A stretch of 43,887 nt of DNA from Candidatus Aenigmatarchaeota archaeon (GCA_016195275.1 JACPZZ010000020.1:1-43887), one strand, 5' to 3'; counted from the stretch's first letter, positions 15,249 to 23,756 are shown. Notes: a model not told the origin generated them from the sequence alone. Made by a program: numbers and translations.

Positions 15249-16316
15249 ATGAGACAAGGGCTGATCGTAGGCATTGATCCGGGCGTGACTACGGCAGTCG
15301 TAATGCTGGACCTGAATGGAAACATAATGGATGCAAAAAGCAGGAAATTCTTTTCTTTCAACGATATAATAAGCTGCGTATCGGCCCAGGGCGATCCTGT
15401 AATAGTTTCAAGCGACGTCAACCCGCCGCCCCGTTTGGTCCAACGGGTTGCGTCCGCGTTCGGCGCAAGGCTTCATTATCCTTCCGAATTGATAACGGCT
15501 GTTAAGAAAGCCGGGATAAGCAAATGTCTGACGCACAAATTCAACGACCATGAAAAAGACGCTTACGTGGCCGCAACAATAGCGTTTGAAAAATTCAGGA
15601 AGGATTTTGAAAAGATAGATTCGATGCTCAAGGACGATGAAAAAGGCTACGCTGACAAGGCTAAAAACTTGTTAGTGAAAGGCGCTCCCAGCATAAAGGA
15701 GGCGATTGACTCAGCCGTTATCAAAACGGCTGGGGAGGGCGCTGATTATGAACAATTTAAAAAAATTCTGGGCGGCAGGGCCAAGGAGATAAGCATGTTG
15801 CGCAAGATGCTGAATTTTTACAGGAAAGGCAAACCGATAATTATAGACAAGCGCGAAAACAGTCCAACGCCAAGGGAGATTAAACTGGAAAATGAGTTGC
15901 GCTCGTCCAAACAACGTGCTGAAAAGGTCGAGGAAGCGGTTAAATCTGCGAAACGGGTTTTTCGAAGGTTTATTGAAGGCTGGATACCCGCGCTTGTCGC
16001 TGCCGACTTTAAGAAAGAATCGTTGAAAGCTGTCGAATCCTGCGGCCTGAGAGACAGGTGGCTGATAATCCTGAATAATACCGGGATATCGCGCGATGCG
16101 CTAAGTTTCCTTGAAACCAAGGGTGTGCAGGGCGTGGTGTGCGGAAACAGCAGGCTGTTGTCAGAGTTTAAAACCGTTTCCCACATGGATATCTCGGAAG
16201 CTGATTTCGAGTGCGCCGAATGGGCAGGCGCATTAAACCCGTCTTCGATGAAAAGCGGAATAGAAAGCGTCAGGGAAGATTTTATCAAATGGGCGAAGAG
16301 TGTTTCAGATGGCTAG
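15249..16316 (+). CDS. DUF460 protein, RNase H/RuvC-like fold, short form
   Basis: A 355-residue archaeal DUF460 protein. The N-terminal RNase H-like fold opens GLIVGIDPGVTTAVVMLD and includes PVIVSSDVNPPPRLVQRVAS, characteristic of the family, then HEKDAYVAATIAF where a further acidic residue would complete a RuvC-type site. A coiled-coil follows (KLENELRSSKQRAEKVEEAV). Family members are usually near 600 residues or more, so this version lacks part of the N-terminal region. It starts immediately after the Hef nuclease stop, so it may act on the same DNA structures; its biochemical role is not established. Confidence 0.8.
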   Translation: MRQGLIVGIDPGVTTAVVMLDLNGNIMDAKSRKFFSFNDIISCVSAQGDPVIVSSDVNPPPRLVQRVASAFGARLHYPSELITAVKKAGISKCLTHKFNDHEKDAYVAATIAFEKFRKDFEKIDSMLKDDEKGYADKAKNLLVKGAPSIKEAIDSAVIKTAGEGADYEQFKKILGGRAKEISMLRKMLNFYRKGKPIIIDKRENSPTPREIKLENELRSSKQRAEKVEEAVKSAKRVFRRFIEGWIPALVAADFKKESLKAVESCGLRDRWLIILNNTGISRDALSFLETKGVQGVVCGNSRLLSEFKTVSHMDISEADFECAEWAGALNPSSMKSGIESVREDFIKWAKSVSDG

Positions 16317-16857
16317 GATACGCCTTAATCAGGAGCAGGGCAGGCTCTGGGTTGTAGTGAAATTTTTATTAAGGCTGACCGCGCTTTCACTGCCTCTGTA
16401 TATCGTGTTATGGGCTAACCCGAGCTTCGACTTCATCCAGTATGCTGTACGAGACAGTGTTTTATCCCTCACACAGGCTGTCGGTATCGATGCGGAAGTT
16501 GACGGGTTTGACCTGAAACTGGGCACTGTAGACGGCGCTGTGACGCTAAACATAGCCGCAGATTGCACAGGCTGGAAATCCGCTGTTGCGTACGTTGCGC
16601 TCCTGTTGGCTGTTCCCGGGATCAGCAATAGAAAACGCCTTATCGGGCTTGCCGGGATACCAATCCTTTACGCCGTAAATGTGCTAAGAATAGCCTTTTT
16701 GGTCTGGGTAGTGAATGTGATGGGTTTCGGCTATTTCCGCATTTTCCATGAATATCTGTGGAAACTCGGCCTGTCGCTGGCTGTCCTGCTCGTGTGGTAT
16801 GTGTGGCTGACAAAAATAGCGGACAGGATAAAGCCTGAAAAGTTTATATCATACTGA
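16309..16857 (+). CDS. Archaeosortase/exosortase family transpeptidase
   Basis: A polytopic membrane protein of about 182 residues with the archaeosortase triad: Cys in AADCTGWKSA, Arg in NVLRIAFL and His in IFHEYLWKLG. These enzymes recognise a C-terminal sorting signal on surface proteins and replace its membrane helix, often with a lipid. I chose ATG 16309 (MARIRLNQ); the ORF can begin at 16300. It overlaps the DUF460 gene by a few bases. No obvious PGF-CTERM-type substrate is visible in the window; the pilin-like proteins lack such a tail. Confidence 0.87.
   Translation: MARIRLNQEQGRLWVVVKFLLRLTALSLPLYIVLWANPSFDFIQYAVRDSVLSLTQAVGIDAEVDGFDLKLGTVDGAVTLNIAADCTGWKSAVAYVALLLAVPGISNRKRLIGLAGIPILYAVNVLRIAFLVWVVNVMGFGYFRIFHEYLWKLGLSLAVLLVWYVWLTKIADRIKPEKFISY
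16842..16852 (+). promoter_or_regulatory. TATA box of the coiled-coil gene
   Basis: gtttatatcat lies 22-32 bp before ATG 16874, within the last codons of the archaeosortase gene. Confidence 0.45.
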
Positions 16858-16873
16858 AAAGAAACTTTATTTG

Positions 16874-18352
16874 ATGCCCGAAATGATGATGAGTTCTCCG
16901 GAAGACCCAAAGTTAAGGACTTTGGAGGAAAAGCTTTCTGAAATGGAAGACTACCAGCTGCTTAACAAATTAGATATCATAGCCCTCAAAGAACAGCTGG
17001 AACACATTGAAAAGATGTCACAGGCGCTTACGCCGGAAACGCAGCAAAGGCTGGCATGGGTCGAGCAGGTAACGAAAAGCGACAAATTCCAGTCCATAGA
17101 AAAGCTTATTGAAGAAGTGCATAACATAGAATCGACCCTGAGCCAGGCAAAAACCGGTTTATCAACCGAGCAGATTGAAAGCCTCAAGAATGAAATTTCC
17201 GGCAAGATCTCACAGGACGTTTCCTTACTCAAACAGAAACTTGAAACCGCGCCTATGGGAAAAATCGCAGTTCCGGTGTCAACGTCGTTTGACCCGAGCG
17301 GTTTGGAGAATGAAATAAACGAGTTGAGGGCAAAGATCTCAAGGATGGAAAGTTCGGAGTCTTCCGGAAACTCAAACACGGACAAAAGACTCACGGAGCT
17401 TCAAAATAGAATGGACAATGCAGCACAAGGTTTGACGCAGGCGGACAGGGAAGCCATGCTGCAGGAGTTTGACGCAAGATTGCAGGCTGCTGCCAACAAA
17501 ATTTACGCCGAAATGAGATCTTCGTTACAATCATCTGGAAAAACTACGGATGACGAGTTAAAAATGGACAAGACCGCCATAGAAGACCTGCGAAAACTGG
17601 TTGAGGGTGCAAAAGCCGACATCGAGAGCGAGCTAAACACGAAATTCGCGGACCTGGAAACGCGCATAAAGCCCATGGAAAGCTACCCGGATTTCCGCAA
17701 TGAATTAAAAGCTGAAGTCGATAAGATCAGCGACTTCACCATGCGCGACCTGAACCAGAAAATGAATCTGCTGCAGGAAGCGATTTCAAAATCCGGCATG
17801 GATGAGACCAAACGTGAAATATACGAAGATTTCCACAAGTTCAAGATTTCGATAATCGACCAGATATCAAACAGCGCGGAAGACGTGGAGAACAAGGTTA
17901 TGCCGCAGATTAATTCATGGCGTTCCGAGGCGGACAAGGCGCTCCAGAAGAACAAAGACGCCTATGCGGAGTTAGTCAAGTTCAGGATATCAACAATGGA
18001 CGAGATGAACAAGAAGACAAAGGAGATAAAAGATTCTGTGATGCTTCAGGTTCCGGCGGAAATACATTCGATGAAAACGGATCTAGATGCGAAGATGCAA
18101 AAATTCGAGTCGCAGGTTTCTGAAATAAAAATATTAAAATCCGATGTCGAGGAGTTCCGCAAGAAACTGGAACGGTCCAACGTAGGAGAGCTTAACAAGA
18201 TCGCTTTGGAGGTTGACCGCGTCAAGGCAAGAAGCGAATGGTTGGAGGATGAATTATTGAAAAAGGACATCACAGCCATTAATGAAAGGATTGGCGAACT
18301 GGAAACCGAAATACAAAGGACAAAAGCCATGATGCCTGTTATTCTGGAATAA
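16874..18352 (+). CDS. Long coiled-coil protein
   Basis: A 492-residue protein, almost entirely charged heptad-like helix (EDYQLLNKLDIIALKEQLEHI, KSDVEEFRKKLERSN and similar), with no signal peptide or membrane segment. The start is ATG 16874, with MPEMMMSSPEDP; the ORF track uses TTG 16871 one codon earlier. The composition suggests a structural or scaffold role, possibly linked to the cell surface or chromosome, but no enzymatic motif is present. The long coiled coil makes homology calls unreliable (SMC-like and tropomyosin-like hits would be spurious). Confidence 0.75.
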   Translation: MPEMMMSSPEDPKLRTLEEKLSEMEDYQLLNKLDIIALKEQLEHIEKMSQALTPETQQRLAWVEQVTKSDKFQSIEKLIEEVHNIESTLSQAKTGLSTEQIESLKNEISGKISQDVSLLKQKLETAPMGKIAVPVSTSFDPSGLENEINELRAKISRMESSESSGNSNTDKRLTELQNRMDNAAQGLTQADREAMLQEFDARLQAAANKIYAEMRSSLQSSGKTTDDELKMDKTAIEDLRKLVEGAKADIESELNTKFADLETRIKPMESYPDFRNELKAEVDKISDFTMRDLNQKMNLLQEAISKSGMDETKREIYEDFHKFKISIIDQISNSAEDVENKVMPQINSWRSEADKALQKNKDAYAELVKFRISTMDEMNKKTKEIKDSVMLQVPAEIHSMKTDLDAKMQKFESQVSEIKILKSDVEEFRKKLERSNVGELNKIALEVDRVKARSEWLEDELLKKDITAINERIGELETEIQRTKAMMPVILE

Positions 18353-18365
18353 ATTAATTCTTCCT

Positions 18366-18773
18366 CTACACCGGTTTCAACAGTTCTGCTGTACTAAATA
18401 TCTTTATGCTTTCTTTTCCGCGATAATCCGGATCATTCGTCCAGATTCCGTCGCATTTCAAAGCCAGATAGCAGGCGACATAAGGCACATCCTTTACATC
18501 TTCTCTCATTAGTTTGCCTGCATTTTCCATGTGAGCCTTATATTCGTCGGCAGCAATTATTGTTATCTTTTCAAAAATCAGGGCCATTAGCAACTCAAAT
18601 TCTTCCCTATTCAACCCTGCCTTCTCGCATATTTCATTTTCATACTTGCGGATTTCGTCGATGACGAAATCAGGAGAAACAAACTCAAATTTGCCGTTGA
18701 TTATTATTTTTCTCGCTGCGCTGCCCTTTACCAAGGCGGCGATGACCATGTTGGCATCTATGACAATTTTCAT
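18366..18773 (-). CDS. vapC: PIN-domain toxin (VapC-like)
   Basis: A 135-residue PIN-domain ribonuclease. The acidic site is visible: Asp6 in VIDANMVIAALV, Glu in VIDEIRKYE, Asp in REDVKDVPYVA and the closing TNDPDY. The toxin would cleave RNA when free of antitoxin. The upstream 73-aa gene encodes its ribbon-helix-helix partner, ending one base before this start, the standard antitoxin-first order. Confidence 0.88.
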   Translation of the reverse strand: MKIVIDANMVIAALVKGSAARKIIINGKFEFVSPDFVIDEIRKYENEICEKAGLNREEFELLMALIFEKITIIAADEYKAHMENAGKLMREDVKDVPYVACYLALKCDGIWTNDPDYRGKESIKIFSTAELLKPV

Positions 18774-18774
18774 A

Positions 18775-18996
18775 TCATAATCCGTGTCTTCTGGCCACTT
18801 CCTTCTTAATCTTCCTGCCTATCTCGGTAGCTTCTTTTTCAGTCAGTTTGCTTTTTGAGACCAGCTTATCCACCAACTCCAGCTTTTTGGCATGCTCCCA
18901 CATAGCTACCCTGGCCACCTCGCTCCATCTCACTTCTTTATGCCTTTCCATAATTTTTTTCAGGTCTTCCGGTACGGCCAATGTCATATTTGTCAT
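18775..18996 (-). CDS. vapB: Ribbon-helix-helix antitoxin (VapB-like)
   Basis: A 73-residue protein with an N-terminal beta strand and helix pattern of ribbon-helix-helix DNA-binding proteins (MTNMTLAVPEDLKKIMERH, then RWSEVARVAMWEHAKKL) and a charged C-terminal half that would wrap the toxin. It is the first gene of the module. An inverted repeat overlaps its TATA box, a likely autorepression site. Confidence 0.85.
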   Translation of the reverse strand: MTNMTLAVPEDLKKIMERHKEVRWSEVARVAMWEHAKKLELVDKLVSKSKLTEKEATEIGRKIKKEVARRHGL

Positions 18997-19012
18997 AAAA
19001 CCACCTAAGCAT

Positions 19013-19032
19013 AATAAGTATAAACACTTATT
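19013..19032 (-). promoter_or_regulatory. Promoter and probable operator of vapBC
   Basis: AATAAGT (19013-19019) and ACTTATT (19026-19032) are perfect 7-bp inverted arms with a 6-bp spacer. They straddle the minus-strand TATA-like gtttatacttatt, 17-36 bp upstream of the vapB start at 18996. Binding of a VapB dimer here would block TBP, the usual logic of toxin-antitoxin autoregulation. Confidence 0.55.
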
Positions 19033-19080
19033 TAAGGTTTTCTATTGAATAGTTTCTAGCGTAGAAACTGTTTTTTGAAC

Positions 19081-19090
19081 ATTTATAAAT
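19081..19090 (+). promoter_or_regulatory. TATA box deciding the start of the DUF2000-like gene
   Basis: atttataaat ends only 4 bp before the first ATG at 19094 but lies 22-31 bp before ATG 19112. The latter is therefore the likely start of a leaderless transcript. Confidence 0.5.
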
Positions 19091-19111
19091 TTCATGACAA
19101 ATATACCGGTT

Positions 19112-19528
19112 ATGGAAAAACCTACTTTTGAAAACAAAATAGCTATTGTGTTGTCTGAAAACCTTGCGCCTTGGCAGGAGCTTAACATAACAGCATTCTT
19201 GTCAAGCGCAATAGCAAGTCACTTCCCGGAAACCATGGGAAAAGATTTTGTCGACGCTTCCAGGGTAAGCTATCCAGCCATGTTCAGACAGCCTGTAATG
19301 GTTTTTAAGTCCACGGCGGCGGAATTGAAAAATTTGTATGGAAAGGCCAAGGGAAGAAGTTTGAATATCGGAATTTATACAAAAAAATTATTTGAGACGC
19401 AAGGCGACCAGAACATTCAAGCTATAGCCGAGTTCAAAGAAGAGGGGCAGGATTATGTTGGTCTGGTCTTTTACGGTAAAAAGAGCCGTGTTGACAAAGT
19501 TTTGGAAGGCCAGAAATTACACATTTAA
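19112..19528 (+). CDS. DUF2000-like protein
   Basis: About 138 residues from ATG 19112 (144 from 19094). NKIAIVLSENLAPWQELNITAFLSSAI followed by GKDFVDASRVSYPAMFRQPVMVF resembles the DUF2000 family (related in fold to peptidyl-tRNA hydrolase 2), and the later LNIGIYTKKLFETQGDQ fits its usual C-terminal half. Function is unknown. It converges on the prepilin peptidase gene with a 4-bp overlap. Confidence 0.7.
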   Translation: MEKPTFENKIAIVLSENLAPWQELNITAFLSSAIASHFPETMGKDFVDASRVSYPAMFRQPVMVFKSTAAELKNLYGKAKGRSLNIGIYTKKLFETQGDQNIQAIAEFKEEGQDYVGLVFYGKKSRVDKVLEGQKLHI

Positions 19529-20394
19529 TTTCCCATTATTTTAAGTATCCAGTAAATGGCATCCCCATAAACTACCGTGAATAAAAATGCGAACAGGAAC
19601 ACGGGCGTGAAACGGACGCCTTCCTTGATTTTAATGTAGCCGCCTTTTGCGCGAAGCTTCCTTATCAGGCCCTTGTCCGGCATCCTCAGCTGTCTCATGG
19701 TTACGGGTATGTCGCCGTAACGCAGCTTAGAAGCGGGTATTTTTTTGACAAATATTTTTTGGTCTATGATTTTTACATAACCCCATAGCAGGAGAAGAAA
19801 AACGGAATAGACAGTAAAACTTGCCGGTATGGAAAAAAGCGCTGCGCTTGGCTTGATACCGAAGCTTCCTGCCATCAGGTAAGCGGAGCCGAATGCAAAG
19901 GCGGATACACCAAGAATGGCCAACATGAGATTTTTTGAATTCCTGATCAAGTCCTTTTTCAATTCCCCTAAAATCCAGCGGTTTTTAATGCCTAAAGCAA
20001 GGGCGTAAACGACCATGTAAATGCCGCCAAACGCAAACACGTTTGAAATCAGCATCAGCGGAAGCGGCAAAAGGTAAACAGGACTGAACAAACCGGTTAC
20101 CAATGGGAACAGAAAACCCAGCGCGCCCAAAACAAAGGCGTCCCCGTCTGCCCAGCTGCCGACAAGATACAGTATGTAGCCGATGCCAAACAACAAGAGG
20201 CCGTTTATCATGGACGCGGTGAAGACTGAAAGGTTGTTAACTGCAAGACCTTGTGCAAGCTTTACCAGGACTGTTGCGATTATCATGCTGTAAGGGGCCC
20301 AGTCCGGAAACTCGGTTGTTTTAAGGTCTTTGTAGCCGACATAGGCGAAGCCGATAAAACCGGTTGCGATCAGCAATATGTCAAACATCAACAT
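19525..20394 (-). CDS. Archaeal prepilin peptidase (A24 family, PibD/FlaK type)
   Basis: A 289-residue membrane aspartic protease that cleaves class III signal peptides of pilins and archaellins. The two catalytic Asp motifs are visible: GYKDLKTTEFPDW after the first helix and SWADGDAFVLGAL (the GxGD-type motif, here ADGD). A cytoplasmic C-terminal segment with ASKLRYGDIPVTMRQL follows before the last helix. At least four pilin-like genes with KG cleavage sites lie 2-7 kb downstream and are likely substrates. The start is ATG 20394 or 20388. Confidence 0.88.
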   Translation of the reverse strand: MLMFDILLIATGFIGFAYVGYKDLKTTEFPDWAPYSMIIATVLVKLAQGLAVNNLSVFTASMINGLLLFGIGYILYLVGSWADGDAFVLGALGFLFPLVTGLFSPVYLLPLPLMLISNVFAFGGIYMVVYALALGIKNRWILGELKKDLIRNSKNLMLAILGVSAFAFGSAYLMAGSFGIKPSAALFSIPASFTVYSVFLLLLWGYVKIIDQKIFVKKIPASKLRYGDIPVTMRQLRMPDKGLIRKLRAKGGYIKIKEGVRFTPVFLFAFLFTVVYGDAIYWILKIMGN

Positions 20395-20420
20395 AAATTA
20401 CATTCACACGGCTAAAAAGT

Positions 20421-20603
20421 TTAGTGTGGATAAAACCGGATATATGAAAGGTGCGTCAGTAACCGCACTTTATTTCCGCTCTTTGTGAGTCTTGAAGAAT
20501 AATCGATCGTATACCCTGCATGTTCGTATGTTCCTATTCCCGGGTAGGAAGAACCGACTGGTCGTAGGGTTAATCTCTCCATGATTTCTGGTTTTGGTGT
20601 CAT
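20421..20603 (-). pseudogene. Short paralogue fragment of the 27.2-27.9 kb gene
   Basis: Sixty residues from ATG 20603 (the track gives 63). The first 45 or so (PEIMERLTLRPVGSSYPGIG, then the H-G-x-x-I-Y-RL pattern) closely match the N-terminus of the 254-aa protein at 27197-27961; the remainder (VRLLTHLSYIRFYPH) is unrelated. Upstream bases are also similar, with cagtgtt just before the ATG in both, and a TATA box 29-40 bp upstream. I read it as a 5' fragment of a duplicated gene; it could still be expressed as a small protein. Confidence 0.6.
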
Positions 20604-20631
20604 CTGCAACACTGATGTTTTATCGGGGCAA

Positions 20632-20642
20632 GATATATAAAA
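20632..20642 (-). promoter_or_regulatory. TATA box of the short paralogue
   Basis: Minus strand ttttatatatc, 29-39 bp before ATG 20603. The promoter is intact even though the gene is short. Confidence 0.45.
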
Positions 20643-20650
20643 TTTATCAT

Positions 20651-21679
20651 TCAGCCGAACGTGAACGTGTAAAGCATAAAATCGCCGGTTGCCCCTATTT
20701 CCACAAGATGCCTGTTTGATGCGTCGGAATTAACAATGTTGTAAAGCCTGAAGCCGCTGATTTTTACGGTTCCGTCGGCAACGTCGTCGCCGGCGTCCTT
20801 GGTTTTTCCGTCAACCAATATCTTCAATGTTGCGTTTCCACCAGCGACGATGTTAACGGATTTTGCGGTGTAGACCAGGGATATTTTGCCGCTTTGCGAA
20901 ACCAGTTGCGAATTATCGCGGTTATTTTTCCACAAGCCTTCAAGGTAGGCGATGTTGTTTTGTGTTATCTCCGCAGATTTGTAGTCAACTGTTTTTTCCG
21001 GCTGGAAGCCTTCGGCATTGCCGAGGTTCTGGCGCGCAAAGGCGTAGCCGAAATAAATCTCCGGGGTTTGAACAAAACCGGGCTGCACGCCGCTGACGTT
21101 TGTAGTTGCTAGTCGTAATGAACTATTGGCTTCTTTCAGGAGTTTTTGTATCATTTTTTCCATTTCGTCGTAACCGCCTTCTCCTATGTGGTCGTACCTG
21201 ATAAAACCGTTTGCGTCTACAAGGTATTTACGCGGCCAGTAGTTGTTTTTGTAATTCTTCCATGTGACGTAATTGTTGTCCATCGCGACAGGATATTTTA
21301 TCCCGTTTTTATCAACAAAGCTTTTTACGTTGTCGTAGTTTTTTTCAAATTCAAATTCGGGCGTGTGGACGCCGATGATAACCAGGCCTTTGCCTGCATA
21401 CGCCTCGTGCCAGGCTTTTATGTACGGCAAAGTTCGAATGCAGTTTATGCAGCTGTATGTCCAGAAATCGATTAAAACCACCTTACCCTGCAATTCAGAA
21501 ATTTTCAACGGCTCCGAATTTATCCAGTTTGCGATTCCTTCTATCTCAGGAGCTTTCTGCATTGACAACACACCGCCGATATTAACTTCCTTTACAAGCC
21601 CGGGGCCGTAAACGAATACCAGTGCGAGCAGCACAAGAATTATTGCCGATGGCAGCCAGCTGGTTGCGTTTTTTTTCAT
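20651..21679 (-). CDS. Membrane-anchored DipZ-like thioredoxin-family protein
   Basis: A 342-residue protein: an N-terminal membrane anchor (about residues 9-25), then a TlpA/redoxin domain with the redox-active CxxC in FWTYSCINCIRTLPYIKAW and GVHTPEFEFE, then a C-terminal beta domain beginning TPEIYFGYAFARQN. That last domain is the one found at the end of DipZ. It would receive electrons from the adjacent CcdA and reduce (or oxidise) disulfides of exported proteins. The upstream ccdA ends 4 bp before, so the two are cotranscribed. Actinobacterial DipZ joins CcdA and these domains in one chain; here they are separate. Confidence 0.88.
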   Translation of the reverse strand: MKKNATSWLPSAIILVLLALVFVYGPGLVKEVNIGGVLSMQKAPEIEGIANWINSEPLKISELQGKVVLIDFWTYSCINCIRTLPYIKAWHEAYAGKGLVIIGVHTPEFEFEKNYDNVKSFVDKNGIKYPVAMDNNYVTWKNYKNNYWPRKYLVDANGFIRYDHIGEGGYDEMEKMIQKLLKEANSSLRLATTNVSGVQPGFVQTPEIYFGYAFARQNLGNAEGFQPEKTVDYKSAEITQNNIAYLEGLWKNNRDNSQLVSQSGKISLVYTAKSVNIVAGGNATLKILVDGKTKDAGDDVADGTVKISGFRLYNIVNSDASNRHLVEIGATGDFMLYTFTFG

Positions 21680-21683
21680 TGTC

Positions 21684-22400
21684 TCATCCTATTGGCGTGA
21701 GGATGCTGGCCGGCAATACCAGGTTCGCCACTGCTGCAAGCTGGCCTGTGAAGACCAGAATACCGATGATTACCAGGAAAATGCCTGATATCAGGGTGAA
21801 ATATTTCATGAACCTGCCCGACTTTGCAATAATGTCCATTGCCTGGGAAGTGAAAAGGCCTGTGAGCAGGAACGGCATGCCGATTCCCGCAGAATATGCC
21901 AGCAGCAGGTAAAAGCTGTTCACAGGCTCTGTTATAGCCAGTGTCAATACCGCGCCCAGTATCGCGCCTATGCAAGGGGTCCAGCCCGCGGCAAACGCAA
22001 CGCCGAAAAGGAAGGATGTCAGGTATCTGTAACGGGTTTTTATGCGTAATCTGTGTTCTCTGTCCAGAAAAGGTAATTTAAGGATGCCTATCAGGTAGAG
22101 GCCCAGAAGGATGACAAAAACGCCGCCCAGGCGGCTTAACAAAAGCCTCAATTCAAACGCTATGCCAGCGAATATGGTGTGTACGATAACGCCGAGAATG
22201 GAAAACACCAGCGAAAATCCCAGCACAAAAAGCGCTGCGTTTATGAAAACTTCGGGCCTGTGGTAGTTTCCGGATTTTATCCTGTCAAAACTTATTCCGG
22301 ATATGTACGCTATGAATGCGGGGACCAGTGGCAGGATGCACGGCGACAGGAAGGACAAAACACCTGCCACAAATGCTATGAATATGCTCAATTCGGCCAT
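21684..22400 (-). CDS. ccdA: CcdA-type thiol-disulfide transporter membrane protein
   Basis: A 238-residue protein with six membrane segments. The opening FVAGVLSFLSPCILPLVPAF and the repeated GWTPCIGAIL carry the paired redox cysteines of the CcdA/DsbD family, which moves reducing equivalents from cytoplasmic thioredoxin across the membrane. It precedes the DipZ-like protein by 4 bp. The promoter is within the AT-rich stretch shared with the divergent surface-protein gene. Confidence 0.92.
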   Translation of the reverse strand: MAELSIFIAFVAGVLSFLSPCILPLVPAFIAYISGISFDRIKSGNYHRPEVFINAALFVLGFSLVFSILGVIVHTIFAGIAFELRLLLSRLGGVFVILLGLYLIGILKLPFLDREHRLRIKTRYRYLTSFLFGVAFAAGWTPCIGAILGAVLTLAITEPVNSFYLLLAYSAGIGMPFLLTGLFTSQAMDIIAKSGRFMKYFTLISGIFLVIIGILVFTGQLAAVANLVLPASILTPIG

Positions 22401-22421
22401 GTGAATATCTCAGCTTTCCGC

Positions 22422-22435
22422 ATTATATATATTAT
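22422..22435. promoter_or_regulatory. Bidirectional AT-rich promoter between ccdA and the surface-protein gene
   Basis: attatatatattat reads as a TATA box in both directions. It is 22-35 bp from the ccdA ATG (minus) and about 41-54 bp from the probable TTG start of the plus-strand gene. Confidence 0.45.
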
Positions 22436-22475
22436 TTCTTATGGGAACGCGAAATCTGGTATCAGGGATGCAAAG

Positions 22476-23756
22476 TTGGACCTTGACGATATCATCAGCG
22501 TTTTGATCTTCGTAACGTTTTTCACGCTTTCAATCGCGTATTTCTCCACGCTCAACAAGCCGGACCGCATAGAATTGGAGGCGCTTGCGGCTGATATAGC
22601 GGACAAACTTCTTACTCCGCAATACCTTATGTGGAACGCGACCAAAACCAATGTTTTCATCAATGCCAGCTCGGCGCAGAACCTGTATCCCATAGACCTT
22701 TACATGGCATTCCCGAACCAGACAAAATCCGATTCGGTGCGGGCAAGATATTACGACAGCGGCAAAGGCGTCGGCTTCGTTTATGCCAACGTTACCAAAA
22801 GCGAACTTGTCATGTTAGCTAATTTAAGCGCGGGAAAGAACATCATAGAAGTATTTTACAGCGACACCAATTCCACGGCTGTTACGCCCAATTCAGACCT
22901 TGTTTCAAACGGGCTGCAGTTCTCGAACACAGACCTTGACGCCGAGATTGCATCGACCGGCGATATAGTTTCTGTAAGTTATAGAAACGGCGACAATCCG
23001 TGGCTGAGGGACAGGACGTTTGTCGGGGTTGCGCGCTTTGAGGCGAGTTCTTACACTTTATCGCACGTGCCGCTGAGGCTGCAATACGATTTCACAAACG
23101 GCTCCGCGACAAAGACGTTCAAGATCTATGCGTTCAATCCTATCATACGCGTAAATATTTCGACGGCTGCGCACACATGGAATACAAGATTTGCGACAGC
23201 GATTAACCGGACTTTTACTACAAGCGATTTAAGCATGAACGGCACGGACACGCAGGTTTTCTCCGGCACAACGGATTTCGCGGACGTGTACACCTCGCCG
23301 GGCGCGACAACAACGGGCATAGCCTTTTCGGACAAGAATATGAGCGCGACAATATTTGACGGCGCATCTTACCGCGAATTTAATGTTTCAGGCCCTAACG
23401 CAGCGGTTTATGAGATGTATTACCATCACGGCTCGTATACGAACGGTAAGCCGTACAACGACCTGCGGATATCCCCGAGCACAACGCAGCTTGCCGCTGA
23501 ATTGGTTTCCGGAATAAAGTCATCCAAGATAACCGACCTGAACGCTACAACCTATGCTACGCTGAAACAAAACGTGGGCGCGTCAAAAGATTTCCATGTG
23601 CAGATTGAAAACTCCAGCGACGGGACATTGCTGCTGGATTACGGCAAAGACCCTTTCAATTTCACCGAGGTTGTCGTGCACAGAAAAGCTGTCAATTTGA
23701 TGACGGCGGACTACGATTTCCAGAAATTAATAGTGTGGGTGAAGACGTGGAGATAA
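22476..23756 (+). CDS. Large pilin-like exported surface protein
   Basis: About 426 residues from the probable TTG start at 22476; the ORF-track start at 22179 lies inside ccdA on the other strand and is not credible. The N-terminus LDLDDIISVLIFVTFFTLSIAYFS is a single hydrophobic helix followed by a long extracellular part rich in Ser, Thr and Asn with many N-glycosylation sequons (NAT, NVT, NLS, NGS). No catalytic motif. It is the first of a run of at least five genes whose ends overlap or nearly overlap, so it is probably cotranscribed with the pilins. Its helix lacks the KG cleavage site seen in the next genes. Confidence 0.75.
   Translation: MDLDDIISVLIFVTFFTLSIAYFSTLNKPDRIELEALAADIADKLLTPQYLMWNATKTNVFINASSAQNLYPIDLYMAFPNQTKSDSVRARYYDSGKGVGFVYANVTKSELVMLANLSAGKNIIEVFYSDTNSTAVTPNSDLVSNGLQFSNTDLDAEIASTGDIVSVSYRNGDNPWLRDRTFVGVARFEASSYTLSHVPLRLQYDFTNGSATKTFKIYAFNPIIRVNISTAAHTWNTRFATAINRTFTTSDLSMNGTDTQVFSGTTDFADVYTSPGATTTGIAFSDKNMSATIFDGASYREFNVSGPNAAVYEMYYHHGSYTNGKPYNDLRISPSTTQLAAELVSGIKSSKITDLNATTYATLKQNVGASKDFHVQIENSSDGTLLLDYGKDPFNFTEVVVHRKAVNLMTADYDFQKLIVWVKTWR

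Noticed and set aside
21146-21475. Plus-strand ORF of 109 aa
   Set aside because: Shadow of the DipZ-like gene, Val/Phe-rich with no domain.
22179-22475. Upstream part of the 525-aa ORF
   Set aside because: It is antisense to ccdA; the coding pattern begins near TTG 22476, after the shared promoter.
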